Source: Phycisphaera sp. TMED9
GTDB taxonomy: Bacteria > Planctomycetota > Phycisphaerae > Phycisphaerales > SM1A02
Direction of reading: 5' to 3'
DNA length: 49,919 bases
Assembly: GCA_002167845.2 (NCBI GenBank)
Contig: NHBO02000013.1
Coordinates: 1-49,919, forward strand
Below, one piece after another: positions 7,444 to 15,554 of this stretch. Made by a program: the position numbers and the translations under genes. How positions within the stretch are numbered: the stretch's first letter is position 1; every line of letters begins with the position of its first letter. The notes under the pieces were generated by a model that saw only the letters and a list, made by a program, of their open reading frames with translations, was not told where the DNA came from and searched no databases.

Positions 7444-8259
7444 ATGGCGATTCAGGACGACTACACGGTCCGGTTGAGCACCTTCGAAGGGCCGCTCGAT
7501 CTCCTCCTCTACCTGATCAGACGGGCGGAAGTGGATATCCATGACATTCCCATCGTGGAGATCACGGATCAGTTCCTGACCGCGATCGCGACGCTGGGGA
7601 ACGACGATCGGTTGGACATCGACGCCGCGGGTGAGTTCCTCGTCATGGCGGCGACACTCGTCGAGTTGAAGTCCCGGACGCTGTCACCCAAGAACACCGA
7701 AGGCGATGTGGAGTCGGACCAGAGCGACGAGGAGGCTGATGATCCTCGACATGAACTCGTCCGTCAGCTTCTGGCCTATCAGCGATATCGCTCTGCGGCG
7801 GGGCGCCTGGACGATCGTCGCGAGGAGTTCGCGGCGCGATGGCCGGTCCGCATTCGGATCGGGGAGGCCACGGCCGAAGAAGACACCGAGGAGACGCCCG
7901 CCCTCGAACTCGATGACGTTCACGCGGGAGATCTCTTCTCGGCCTTCGAGCGAATCATGGCGGCGATCGATCCGACGCGGCTCGGTGAGCATGCGGTCGA
8001 GTACGACGACACGCCGATCAGCCTGCATTCCGAAGACCTGCTTGATCGCATGTCGCATGCGCCCGATGGGAAATTGTCATTGCAGGCCGCCTTCGAAGGC
8101 CGAAGCCGCGGCGCGATGATCGGGCTCTTCCTCGCGGTTCTGGAGCTGGCGCGACAACGACGCGTTCTGGTTCGGCAGGAAGACACCGGTCTGATCCATC
8201 TCGAACTCAACGGTGATGTGGACGACGGCTTGATGCAGTTCGACGACTCCGAGGCCTGA
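7444..8259 (+). CDS. scpA: Segregation and condensation protein A
   Basis: 271 residues. The N-terminus DYTVRLSTFEGPLDLLLYLI and RRAEVDIHDIPIVEITDQFL is the hallmark of ScpA, the kleisin subunit that bridges SMC ATPases in the chromosome-condensing complex. An AAGEFLVMAATLVELKSRTLSP segment follows, then an acidic linker (about 90-105), and a C-terminal winged-helix region (about 200-265; FLAVLELARQRRVLVRQEDTG). Length and domain order are normal for the family. Its partner scpB is not in the window. The start is ATG 7444, with a -10-like hexamer 6 nt upstream; the longer frame from 7186 overlaps kpsF on the other strand. Confidence 0.93.
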   Translation: MAIQDDYTVRLSTFEGPLDLLLYLIRRAEVDIHDIPIVEITDQFLTAIATLGNDDRLDIDAAGEFLVMAATLVELKSRTLSPKNTEGDVESDQSDEEADDPRHELVRQLLAYQRYRSAAGRLDDRREEFAARWPVRIRIGEATAEEDTEETPALELDDVHAGDLFSAFERIMAAIDPTRLGEHAVEYDDTPISLHSEDLLDRMSHAPDGKLSLQAAFEGRSRGAMIGLFLAVLELARQRRVLVRQEDTGLIHLELNGDVDDGLMQFDDSEA

Positions 8260-8288
8260 AGCATCGGCGATGCCGGGCGTGATCGGCG

Positions 8289-10232
8289 TCAATCGACCAT
8301 GTCGCGGGCCAGACCGTGTTCCCGGCACCACTCGTCGAGAAACGCCAGCAGTTCGGGTCCCTGCTCGACGAGTTTCTTGCGGCCGATTCCTCGAATCGAA
8401 GACATCGCCTCGAGGGTCGAGGGGCGGAGTCGCGCGAGATCCCGAAGGACCGCGTCGTTGGCGACCACGTAGGCGGGGACCTTGCGTTCCGCGGCCATGC
8501 GGCGTCGCAGTTCCCGAAGCCCTTCGAAGAGCGGGCGGTCGATTCCGGACCAGTCCGTCGCATCCCGCCCCTTCGAAGCTCGAGTCGCTTTCTGGACGCG
8601 GCCGCGGGCGGGTTTGGCCAGCTCGATCTCTCGATCGCCCCGAAGGACCGGGATCCCGTCGGCGGCGAGTCCGAGCACCGGGCGATCGCCTCCGGTTCGT
8701 TCCAGACATCCGATCGCGACGAGCTGTCCGACGAGATCGGTCACCTGTCCCTTCGTGAGGTCGCGAAGCAGGCCGAAGGTCGAGAGTTCGTCATGCCGCA
8801 TGGAACGGATGCGTTCGGTGTTCGCTCCGACCACGATGTCCGCGATGTGCCCCGCGCCGAACTGTTGTCCCAGGGTTCCGAGCCGTGCCACGCAGGAGAG
8901 GATCTTCCGGGCCACGGTGGTTGCGTCATCGAGGCGTTCAATCTCGCCGAGGCAGGCATCGCAGGCGCCGCAGCCACCTTCGCCTTCGTCGGCACCGTTC
9001 CAATCGTGCCCGAAGTACTCGACCACGGCGCGGTGTCGGCAGCCAAGGCCACGACACCAGGCCGACGTTTCGGCGAGCAGGTCGAGTTGGGCTCGGGTGT
9101 TCCGGTCGACCGCCGTCCGATCCCCGCCCTCGGCCACGGCTTCTTCCGCGGAACGTTCGATCAGGCCCTGCCACCGTGCGGCGTCGGAAGCCGCATGAAG
9201 AAGCACGCATTCCGCGGCGAGACCGTCACGTCCTGCTCGTCCCGCTTCCTGCTGATAGTGCTCGAGGGACTTGGGCATGTTCGCGTGAATCACACAGCGG
9301 ACGTCGCTGCGATCGATCCCCATCCCGAACGCGACGGTGGCGACCACCACTGGGAGCCGGTCGGCCTGGAATGCTTCGTGAACCTTGGTTCGCTTCGCAG
9401 CGGGCAGCCCGGCGTGATAGCACGAGGCTTTGATGCCTCGATCCAGCAGCTTCTTGGCGATCCGCTCCGACTCCGCGCGGGTCTGCACGTAGATGATGGA
9501 GGCTTCGTTGGGATGTCGATCCAGCACCTCGATCACCTGTTCGACGGCATTGGTCCTCGGGCGGACGCGGAAGATCAGATTCGGGCGATCGACCGAGCCG
9601 ACGACGCGAACCGGATCGTCGAGTCGGAGCTGCTGGACGATGTCGTCGCGAACCCGCGGGGTGGCGGTGGCGGTGCAGGCCAGCATCGGCACGCCGGGCA
9701 GTTGTTCGCGGAGGCTGGCGAGACGGCGGTAGTCGGGCCGGAAGTCATGGCCCCACTGGCTGATGCAATGTGCCTCGTCGATCGCGATCAGGCAGGGTTC
9801 GGCGGCTGCGAGAATCGAGGGAAGCGAGCCGAGGGCGAGGCGTTCCGGGGCGAGATACAGCACGGGGATCCGTCCGTGCACGAAATCTCGAAGGACGTCT
9901 CGTTTCTCGTCTTCGCTCAGCAGTCCGTGAAGCGCGGCGGCGGCCACGCCGCTGGCACGCAGGCTGTCGACCTGATCCTTCATCAGGCTGACCAGCGGGC
10001 TCAGCACGATGGCGGGGCGTTCACGAACCAGTGGTGGGAGCTGGTAGCAGACGGACTTGCCGCCTCCGGTGGGGAGGACCAGGAGCGTGTCGCGACCATC
10101 GAGTACGGAGGTGACGGCCTCGCGTTGGAGCGGGCGGAGTTCGTCATGTCCCCAGATCTCGCCAAAGAGGGTCTCGGCCCGTTGGATCGGGTCGAGCTCT
10201 TCGGAGGCATGGGTGGGAGCGGTCATGGTCAT
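8289..10232 (-). CDS. recQ: ATP-dependent DNA helicase RecQ
   Basis: 647 residues. The start is ATG 10232, which overlaps the upstream dacB stop (ATGA). Superfamily 2 helicase core: Walker A LPTGGGKSVCYQLPPLV at about 53-69, DEAH box (IDEAHCISQWGHDFRPDY, about 151-168), and motif VI AGRAGRDGLAAEC. A zinc-binding cysteine cluster (CRGLGCRH and CGACDAC) and an RQC winged helix follow, and a C-terminal HRDC domain sits at about 560-640 (RPLFEGLRELRRRMAAERK, RGIGRKKL). RecQ unwinds DNA 3'-5' in recombination and fork repair. All expected domains are present. It is convergent with scpA, 29 bp apart. Confidence 0.95.
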   Translation of the reverse strand: MTMTAPTHASEELDPIQRAETLFGEIWGHDELRPLQREAVTSVLDGRDTLLVLPTGGGKSVCYQLPPLVRERPAIVLSPLVSLMKDQVDSLRASGVAAAALHGLLSEDEKRDVLRDFVHGRIPVLYLAPERLALGSLPSILAAAEPCLIAIDEAHCISQWGHDFRPDYRRLASLREQLPGVPMLACTATATPRVRDDIVQQLRLDDPVRVVGSVDRPNLIFRVRPRTNAVEQVIEVLDRHPNEASIIYVQTRAESERIAKKLLDRGIKASCYHAGLPAAKRTKVHEAFQADRLPVVVATVAFGMGIDRSDVRCVIHANMPKSLEHYQQEAGRAGRDGLAAECVLLHAASDAARWQGLIERSAEEAVAEGGDRTAVDRNTRAQLDLLAETSAWCRGLGCRHRAVVEYFGHDWNGADEGEGGCGACDACLGEIERLDDATTVARKILSCVARLGTLGQQFGAGHIADIVVGANTERIRSMRHDELSTFGLLRDLTKGQVTDLVGQLVAIGCLERTGGDRPVLGLAADGIPVLRGDREIELAKPARGRVQKATRASKGRDATDWSGIDRPLFEGLRELRRRMAAERKVPAYVVANDAVLRDLARLRPSTLEAMSSIRGIGRKKLVEQGPELLAFLDEWCREHGLARDMVD

Positions 10233-11914
10233 GAGGCGGCGAGGTCGGCGATCGCAGTCACGATCGCCTCCTGAAGTTGCTTCGCCGGTCGCGAGGATCC
10301 CTTGAAGCCGTTGCAGAGAACACTGAACGCCCAGCGTCGGCCCGACTTGTCGGTCACGAATCCGCTCAGGCAACTGACTCCGCTCAGGTAGCCGGACTTC
10401 GCATCGACGCGGGCCGATCGTCCGTCCCATTTCTGGAAACGGGATTCCAGCGAACCCTCTTCGCCGCCGCGGGCAAGGCTTTCCACGAAGATCGTTTGCA
10501 GGCGTGGATCATCGTGGAAGGAGTCGAGCCACGCGGTCAGGAATGCGGCCGTGACCCGGTTCCGGCGGGAAAGTCCGGAGCCGTCGTCGAAGTACGTGCC
10601 TTCGAGGAGGTCCACCGCGTCGTCACCGATCCTCTTTCGGGCGATTCGCCGGACCGTCGCGTTCGCATCCTTCCAGGAACCGGGTCGGCCAGTCGATTCG
10701 TGGACGCTTCTCTTCAGCAGCGATTCGGCATAGAGGTTCTGGCTTGCTTCATTGCAGTGTTCGACGATGGGTGCGATCGGCATCCGGACGACCGGGCCGA
10801 TGTCGCGCCCGGTCTGTGCCCGGCCGTTGGTGGTTCGTCCGATTCGTTCGACGGTGATGCCCCGCGATCGCACGCGATCGGCGAGGACCTTGAGAAACTG
10901 CATCGCGGGATCGTGGATGGTGACCTCCAGTGGTGCCACCGGTCGGCCCTTCTTCGGCGGCTTCACCTTTCCCTTGAAGGTCAGCCGGTCGGACTCGGGA
11001 CTTCTGAGAATCCAGGCGGTCTGTTCCTTGCTGCTGATCGAGGAATCGTTCTTCGCGGATCGAAGCATCGAATCCAATCGGGGGCGCATGTCGTTCCAGT
11101 CGGGACGAGTCCCTCCCGAGCTTCGCGGGCGGAAGTGGATCGTGTTGCGATGAAAGTTCAATCCGGCGACCTCGGCGGAGAAGCCGCGAAGGCGATCTTC
11201 GGGATTCCATCCGTCGCGGCCATTGGTTCCATCGTTCCAAAGTCGCCGTTCGAAGACCGAATCGTCGACGAGGATGGTCACTCGCCCGTCCGGTGGTGCG
11301 GCCTCGGCGATGGCGTCCGCCCAGAAACTCAGGATCGCTTCTTCGTCGAGTTCCTGTTGTTCGCCCTCCGCGTCTCGATAGGTCAGCGAGGAGAAGAACG
11401 AAGGATCGGCGAGCGACGGGTCGCCGTCGCCGATCACGACGAAGGTGCCGTCGGTTTCGCGGACTCGGGTCTCGAACGCGAAATCGGGGCCGAGAACGTC
11501 GAGCGCGGCGCCGGTCGCGATGACCTTCATGTTGCTTGCCGGCAGCAGCGGGAGGTCGTCGTTGATCGCGACGATCTCGCGACCGGGACCGGGGCCGTCG
11601 TCACAGGCGCGAATGCTCACGGCGATGTCCGTGCCTTTGAGCGAGCCCTTTCCGTTCCGGGCGTTCAAGACCAGTCGTCGAACTTCCGAGGCGAGTTTCC
11701 TCTCCTCCGTGGGGCTGCTCCGCGGAGGAGCGACCGCGGCGGAAAGACGGCTCGTGGCGGTGGCGATCGGTGTGGTTGATGGGAGTGGCGGGGCGGTGGC
11801 GGGCGCTGCGATGGCCTCTGGGTCACCGCTGGCCCACCAGATCGTCGCCAGCGTGAGAAGGGCTGTGGACGTCATGGCCACGACGTGGGGTGCTCGTGGG
11901 TGAAATCTGCTCAC
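10229..11914 (-). CDS. dacB: D-alanyl-D-alanine carboxypeptidase/endopeptidase, PBP4 type (peptidase S13)
   Basis: 561 residues from GTG 11914, chosen because GGAGGT lies 9 nt upstream and the following residues form a signal peptide (about 1-37, ending DPEAIAA); the open frame continues to 12289 but runs into the divergent gene. Catalytic motifs: SxxK as PASNMKVIATG (S127, K130), SxN as EASQNLYAE, and a KTG-type motif reading AKSGYLSGV, with serine in place of threonine. FVVIGDGDPSLADPS is also typical of the family. The enzyme trims or cleaves peptidoglycan peptide cross-links in the periplasm. It is translationally coupled to recQ, an unusual partner. Confidence 0.88.
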   Translation of the reverse strand: MSRFHPRAPHVVAMTSTALLTLATIWWASGDPEAIAAPATAPPLPSTTPIATATSRLSAAVAPPRSSPTEERKLASEVRRLVLNARNGKGSLKGTDIAVSIRACDDGPGPGREIVAINDDLPLLPASNMKVIATGAALDVLGPDFAFETRVRETDGTFVVIGDGDPSLADPSFFSSLTYRDAEGEQQELDEEAILSFWADAIAEAAPPDGRVTILVDDSVFERRLWNDGTNGRDGWNPEDRLRGFSAEVAGLNFHRNTIHFRPRSSGGTRPDWNDMRPRLDSMLRSAKNDSSISSKEQTAWILRSPESDRLTFKGKVKPPKKGRPVAPLEVTIHDPAMQFLKVLADRVRSRGITVERIGRTTNGRAQTGRDIGPVVRMPIAPIVEHCNEASQNLYAESLLKRSVHESTGRPGSWKDANATVRRIARKRIGDDAVDLLEGTYFDDGSGLSRRNRVTAAFLTAWLDSFHDDPRLQTIFVESLARGGEEGSLESRFQKWDGRSARVDAKSGYLSGVSCLSGFVTDKSGRRWAFSVLCNGFKGSSRPAKQLQEAIVTAIADLAAS

Positions 11915-11955
11915 GGTCGGGAAACCTCCGCATCCATGCGAGACGACGTGGTTGG

Positions 11956-11961
11956 AGTGTA
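11956..11961 (-). promoter_or_regulatory. Probable -10 element (TACACT) of the dacB-recQ operon
   Basis: Reads TACACT on the minus strand, about 41 nt before the GTG start, giving a leader of about 35 nt that contains the GGAGGT ribosome site. It diverges from the TAGGAT element at 11995. Confidence 0.4.
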
Positions 11962-11994
11962 GCGGTGCCGTCGTGGCGAGTTCGTCGTGCCGGG

Positions 11995-12000
11995 TAGGAT
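11995..12000 (+). promoter_or_regulatory. -10-like hexamer TAGGAT, 7 nt before ATG (predicted leaderless start)
   Basis: TAGGAT at 11995-12000, then TCGTCGA, then ATG 12008. No Shine-Dalgarno sequence fits in the gap. Confidence 0.45.
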
Positions 12001-12007
12001 TCGTCGA

Positions 12008-12490
12008 ATGAAAGCGGTCATTCTTGATCCAGATCAGGTTCGGATCTGTCGCTTGCTGCTCGCGCTCGGCATGGACCGGGAGGTCGCGGAGCGGCAAGCG
12101 GTGGCTCTCCGACGGCACCCCTCTTTCGCGGCCAGGGGGGATCGAATGGCGGTCTTCGCCTATCGGGAGTCGGAACCGGGCGGTGGCGATCGGGCTCGAG
12201 AGGCTTGGATTCTGACCGCGGTTCTCGGTTGGGAAGAACGAGCTTCGGCATTGGCGCTGGATTGTTCTCGCACCGCGCTTCGAGGCCATCTGGTCACGGC
12301 CAACGATCGCTATTCCGCCGAGGATGCCTCGGCGCTCCGGGCGATGGTCGATTCATTCGAACCCTCGGGCGTCGAGCCGGAGCCGGCTCTCGAGGCCGCC
12401 GGTCTTCCGGTGGTTCTCGCCTGGATGGGGTTCGTGGCGTTGGTGCTGATCGGATTGGAGATCGCGCGTCGATTCATCGAGTCGAGTTGA
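12008..12490 (+). CDS. Hypothetical protein with a C-terminal membrane anchor (160 aa)
   Basis: No family recognised. Residues 1-125 are soluble and charged, with an N-terminal stretch VRICRLLLALGMDREVAERQAVALRR that looks helical. A single hydrophobic segment near the C-terminus (about 134-152, VVLAWMGFVALVLIGLEIA) ends in RRFIESS, so the protein looks tail-anchored with its bulk in the cytoplasm. There is no signal peptide. It diverges from dacB and is followed 70 bp later by another single-pass membrane protein on the same strand. The start is ATG 12008, right after a -10-like hexamer. Confidence 0.65.
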   Translation: MKAVILDPDQVRICRLLLALGMDREVAERQAVALRRHPSFAARGDRMAVFAYRESEPGGGDRAREAWILTAVLGWEERASALALDCSRTALRGHLVTANDRYSAEDASALRAMVDSFEPSGVEPEPALEAAGLPVVLAWMGFVALVLIGLEIARRFIESS

Positions 12491-12560
12491 TCGGCGTCCC
12501 GGCGGCGGAGCTAGAATCGCACGGTCCCTCAGGAATCTGGAGTATGCAGGAGTGCAGTGC

Positions 12561-13184
12561 ATGAAAACCCGGCGAATCAGGCGGCGACGCGGCTCGGCGG
12601 CGCAGTGGTGGATCATGTCGATCGGGATCGCCATCACGGCGTGCGGCGTGTATTTCTGGGTGCGGAACCTTCCCGATCCGCCTCGATTCTCCCCGCTGAC
12701 GTTGGAACCCGGAGCGGCGATCATGCGCACGCCGAAGGCCACGGTTGAAATCACGGTGGCAGGGCGGACGTTCGTTCGTCCCGTCTCCGCCATCGAGTTC
12801 GATCTCGTTGAAGGGGAGTCGATCGCGGCCGATGTTCCGGGCGGCGCCTTCAAGGCCGTCTATCAGGTCGCCATCGATCTTCCGGAGGTCACGTTCGCCA
12901 GTCTGGGCGCGGACTTTCGGGATTGCCGGGTCCGGTTCGTCCTCGATGGCGAGGAGATTCGGAGCAGCACCGGTGAGATCCTCACGAAGTACTCGGGAAT
13001 CGAGACCGGTCTCGAAATCGAATCCGGATCGATGGTCTTCCCGGCCGGACGCAGTGAATTCGAGATCGAGGTGGAGGCGTCGGGCGCCGCGCCATCCTTC
13101 AAGGCGTGGTGGCGACTTGATTCGGACGGATCGAAGTCCCCGCTGCCGATTCTTGGCGACGTTCCGGATCCTTCGGGCTCTTGA
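12561..13184 (+). CDS. Hypothetical membrane-anchored protein (207 aa)
   Basis: No family recognised. A very basic N-terminus (MKTRRIRRRRG) is followed by one membrane segment (about 17-36, WIMSIGIAITACGVYFW), so the remainder should lie outside the cytoplasm. That remainder (about 40-205) is beta-rich with alternating hydrophobic and charged residues. The start is ATG 12561 with AGGAG at 12548-12552; a TAGAAT hexamer at 12512-12517 is a plausible -10, giving a leader of about 35-40 nt. It is convergent with tsf. Confidence 0.65.
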   Translation: MKTRRIRRRRGSAAQWWIMSIGIAITACGVYFWVRNLPDPPRFSPLTLEPGAAIMRTPKATVEITVAGRTFVRPVSAIEFDLVEGESIAADVPGGAFKAVYQVAIDLPEVTFASLGADFRDCRVRFVLDGEEIRSSTGEILTKYSGIETGLEIESGSMVFPAGRSEFEIEVEASGAAPSFKAWWRLDSDGSKSPLPILGDVPDPSGS

Positions 13185-13202
13185 TCGTTGCGAGGCGGGA
13201 TG

Positions 13203-13233
13203 AGAAAGGCCCCGACTCTGGCGAGTCGGGGCC
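13203..13233 (-). terminator. Terminator of the rpsB-tsf transcription unit
   Basis: An 11-bp GC-rich stem (13208-13218 with 13223-13233, loop TGGC). On the minus strand it is followed by TTTCTC. It lies about 49 nt past the tsf stop and could also stop the convergent gene, although the + side has only CTT. Confidence 0.75.
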
Positions 13234-13281
13234 CTTGACTGGAAGGTTCTGCTTGTCGGTTCCGGCGTCGCCGGTCGAGGA

Positions 13282-14088
13282 TCACTCGCCGCCGACTTGG
13301 AGGCGAACGAAATTCTTCAACGTGGTGCCGTCGGGAAGAAGCGACGAAATCTGCTTGGAGTCGTCTCGGACGTACTTCTGGCCGAGCAGGGTGACTTCTT
13401 CGAAGAACTTTCGCATCTTGCCTTCGGCGATCTTCTCCGCGATTTCCGGGGGCTTGCCGCTGTTCTCCGCTTCGGCCTTGGCTTCGCCGGCCTTCAGTGC
13501 CACGAGATCACCCGGAAGTCCGGACTCATCGACGGCCATGGGCGTCGGGACGTTGGCGGCGATGTGCTGGCAGATGCCGGTGGCGACGTCTTCGGGGAGT
13601 TCGCCTTCGAACTGGAGGAGCACGCCGAGCTTCGAGTCGTGATGGATGTAGGTGGCGAAGTTCCCGCCACCGAGCTTGGAGCCACGTGCCATGGAGATGT
13701 TCTCGCCGGTGGTGATCCGGACTTCGTCCAACTCCTTGGTGAGCGCGTCATCCATGGTGACTTCGCCGTCGGGGCCCGAGAGCGAAGCCTTGGCGATGGA
13801 TTCCGCCAATGCTCTGAAGCTGTCGTTTCGCGCGGTGAAGTCGGTCTCGGCTCGCATCTCGATGATCGCGGCGTTGCCGCCGTCGATGGCGATGGAGATG
13901 CAGCCTTCGCCGGCGGCACGATCGGCACGGGTGTCCATCTTGCCCTTGAGCTTCTCGCGGAGCGCCTCTTCGGCGGCCGCGGCGTCGCCGCCGGCGTCGA
14001 TGAGGGCCTTCTTGCAGTCCATCATGCCCAGGCCCGTCTTCTTGCGGAGGGCCATCACGTCCTTGGCGCTGACGTCTGTCGTGGACAT
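13282..14088 (-). CDS. tsf: Translation elongation factor Ts
   Basis: 268 residues. The N-terminal UBA-like domain carries VMALRKKTGLGMMDCKKALI, and the core has MRAETDFTARNDSFRALA, the TDF motif that contacts EF-Tu. EF-Ts is the guanine-nucleotide exchange factor for EF-Tu in the cytoplasm. The length is a little shorter than in E. coli, but all expected elements are visible. An AAGGAA ribosome site precedes ATG 14088. It follows rpsB by 128 bp on the same strand, the order conserved across bacteria, and ends before a terminator. Confidence 0.95.
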   Translation of the reverse strand: MSTTDVSAKDVMALRKKTGLGMMDCKKALIDAGGDAAAAEEALREKLKGKMDTRADRAAGEGCISIAIDGGNAAIIEMRAETDFTARNDSFRALAESIAKASLSGPDGEVTMDDALTKELDEVRITTGENISMARGSKLGGGNFATYIHHDSKLGVLLQFEGELPEDVATGICQHIAANVPTPMAVDESGLPGDLVALKAGEAKAEAENSGKPPEIAEKIAEGKMRKFFEEVTLLGQKYVRDDSKQISSLLPDGTTLKNFVRLQVGGE

Positions 14089-14190
14089 TGGTAGTTCCGT
14101 TTCCTTGCTTGGTCGAGTCGGGAAGAGTCCCGACCTTGGGAGTCCGGCGATCTGATTCGAAGGCCGGGTGATTGATCACACCATGAGCAT

Positions 14191-14209
14191 CGGATCGACG
14201 TTCGATCCG
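14191..14209 (-). other. Hairpin between rpsB and tsf
   Basis: An 8-bp inverted repeat (CGGATCGA / TCGATCCG, 3-nt loop) starts 7 nt before the rpsB stop region ends the gene on the minus strand. No uridine run follows, so it is not a standard terminator; it may influence mRNA processing or relative expression of S2 and EF-Ts (inference). Confidence 0.35.
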
Positions 14210-14216
14210 AGCGGGT

Positions 14217-15077
14217 TCAGTTGCCTGGAGTCTCGGTGGCGACGCCCGCTTCCGCGGTCGGTTCGGCCGGCGAGTCGGCCTCGGCCGCCGGAGCGTCTTC
14301 TTCGGCTCGGAACTGGCTCCGGCTCGAACGTCGACGTCCCTGGTTTCCGCCTTCTTCCTCGTTGCCGCCGCCTTCGGCGCGTTCCTGAGCTTCCTGGGCT
14401 CGCTTCGCCTTTCCTTCGGCGATGGCGGCACAGAGCTCGCGGACGATGACGTCGATGGATCTCATCGAGTCGTCGTTGCCGGGAATCGGGATGTCCGCGA
14501 GATCGGGGTCACCGTCGGTGTCGATGAGGCAGATGGTCGGGATGCCGAGGTTTCTGGCTTCGAAGAGGGCGTTCTTCTCGCGATTCACGTCGACCACGAC
14601 CATCGCACCCGGGAGGTTGCCCATGGTTCGAATGCCGTTGAGGTTTCGGAAGATCTTCTTCTGCTCTCGAAGAAGCTGGGATTCCATCTTCTTGGAGTAG
14701 CTGCGGATCTCGCCCGACTCGATCAGCTTCTCGAGTTCCTCGAGTCGCTTGAGTCGCTCACGGATCGTCCTGAAGTTGGTGAGGGTTCCACCCAGCCATC
14801 GCTCGGTGACGTAGGGCATGCCGATGTCGGTGCAATACTTCTCGATCGCGGCCTGAGACTGCCGCTTGGTTCCGACGAAGACGACGTCCTTGCCTTCCGA
14901 GGTCACCTTCTGGATCAGCTTGCGGGCGAGGAGGAGACCCTTGATGGTCTCCTTGATGTCGATGATGTGAATCTGGTTCCGGGTCGCGAAGATGTACGGT
15001 CGCATCTTCGGGTTCCAGTTGCTTCGACGCTGGCCGAAGTGAATACCCGCTTCAATGAGTTCCTTGACGAGTGACAT
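14217..15077 (-). CDS. rpsB: 30S ribosomal protein S2 with an extended C-terminal tail
   Basis: 286 residues from ATG 15077; the frame continues to 15344, but this start matches family N-termini (MSLVKELIEAGIHFGQRRSNW) and has GGAAGGA upstream. Conserved S2 elements are NPKMRPYIFATRNQIHIID, VGTKRQSQAAIEKY, RWLGGTLTNFRTI, a coiled-coil stretch (about 100-140) and GIPTICLIDTDGDPD. The last 55 residues or so (after AAIAEGKAKRAQEAQ) are a low-complexity tail rich in Glu, Gly, Ala and Arg, beyond the usual S2 fold. S2 binds the small ribosomal subunit near S1. Confidence 0.95.
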   Translation of the reverse strand: MSLVKELIEAGIHFGQRRSNWNPKMRPYIFATRNQIHIIDIKETIKGLLLARKLIQKVTSEGKDVVFVGTKRQSQAAIEKYCTDIGMPYVTERWLGGTLTNFRTIRERLKRLEELEKLIESGEIRSYSKKMESQLLREQKKIFRNLNGIRTMGNLPGAMVVVDVNREKNALFEARNLGIPTICLIDTDGDPDLADIPIPGNDDSMRSIDVIVRELCAAIAEGKAKRAQEAQERAEGGGNEEEGGNQGRRRSSRSQFRAEEDAPAAEADSPAEPTAEAGVATETPGN

Positions 15078-15309
15078 GAGAGAGTCGTCCTTCCGAGCCG
15101 CGTCGAGGCGGTCGTGGCTGCAGCGACACCGACGGCTTCTTCCGATGGCGAATCCGCGTTTCCGCGGACCGGATGGCCGTATGAGGGCGCTTGATCCGAA
15201 ACAATGATGAGACTCGATGAGGACCGAGTCGTGGGAGGGGCTGACCGCCCACCCGCCACAGGTGTCCGGTCCTTTCCCGTCTGATCGAAAACCGACGACC
15301 TTTGGGGAA
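15078..15309 (-). promoter_or_regulatory. Long 5' leader of rpsB
   Basis: About 230 nt separate the predicted transcription start from the rpsB ATG with no open frame of note. The leader contains a hairpin TCCGCG-GAAA-CGCGGA (15153-15168) with a GNRA-type tetraloop, and a GGGC/GCCC stem upstream of it. Long leaders are common on S2 operons that are autoregulated; regulation here is inferred, not shown. Confidence 0.4.
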
Positions 15310-15315
15310 ACGATG

Positions 15316-15344
15316 AGCATACCTTGAACGGCGTCTGCAGGCAA
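15316..15344 (-). promoter_or_regulatory. Sigma-70-type promoter of rpsB-tsf
   Basis: On the minus strand TTGCCT (15339-15344) and TATGCT (15316-15321) are separated by exactly 17 nt. This is among the best -35/-10 pairs in the window, fitting a highly expressed ribosomal operon. Confidence 0.65.
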
Positions 15345-15392
15345 CGTGAAGCCGGTTTGCAGGTGGTCGGTCCGGTGGGCGGCATCGCCGTC

Positions 15393-15398
15393 TAGAAT
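15393..15398 (+). promoter_or_regulatory. Possible -10 element (TAGAAT) upstream of the phosphomannomutase gene
   Basis: TAGAAT on the + strand would give a leader of about 150 nt. No -35 partner at the right distance was seen. It diverges from the rpsB promoter. Confidence 0.3.
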
Positions 15399-15554
15399 GC
15401 CGAGTTCTGCCGGGGCGGCCCACGGGCCCCTTCAGCGTCCCCTTGGCTTGAATCGCCGTTTTTTCGGTCGCCAGGGGCGGGTTCGCCGGCATTGTGGCGA
15501 CCAGACCCATCCCCGGGTTGGATCGCCGTGTATTCCAGAGGAAGTGTGCTCCCC

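Noticed and set aside
8316-10274. 652-codon open frame on the + strand opposite recQ
   Set aside because: It is a shadow of recQ. The GC-rich codon use of the real gene avoids stop codons in the opposite frame; composition is His/Gly/Asp-rich without any domain, and no ribosome site was seen.
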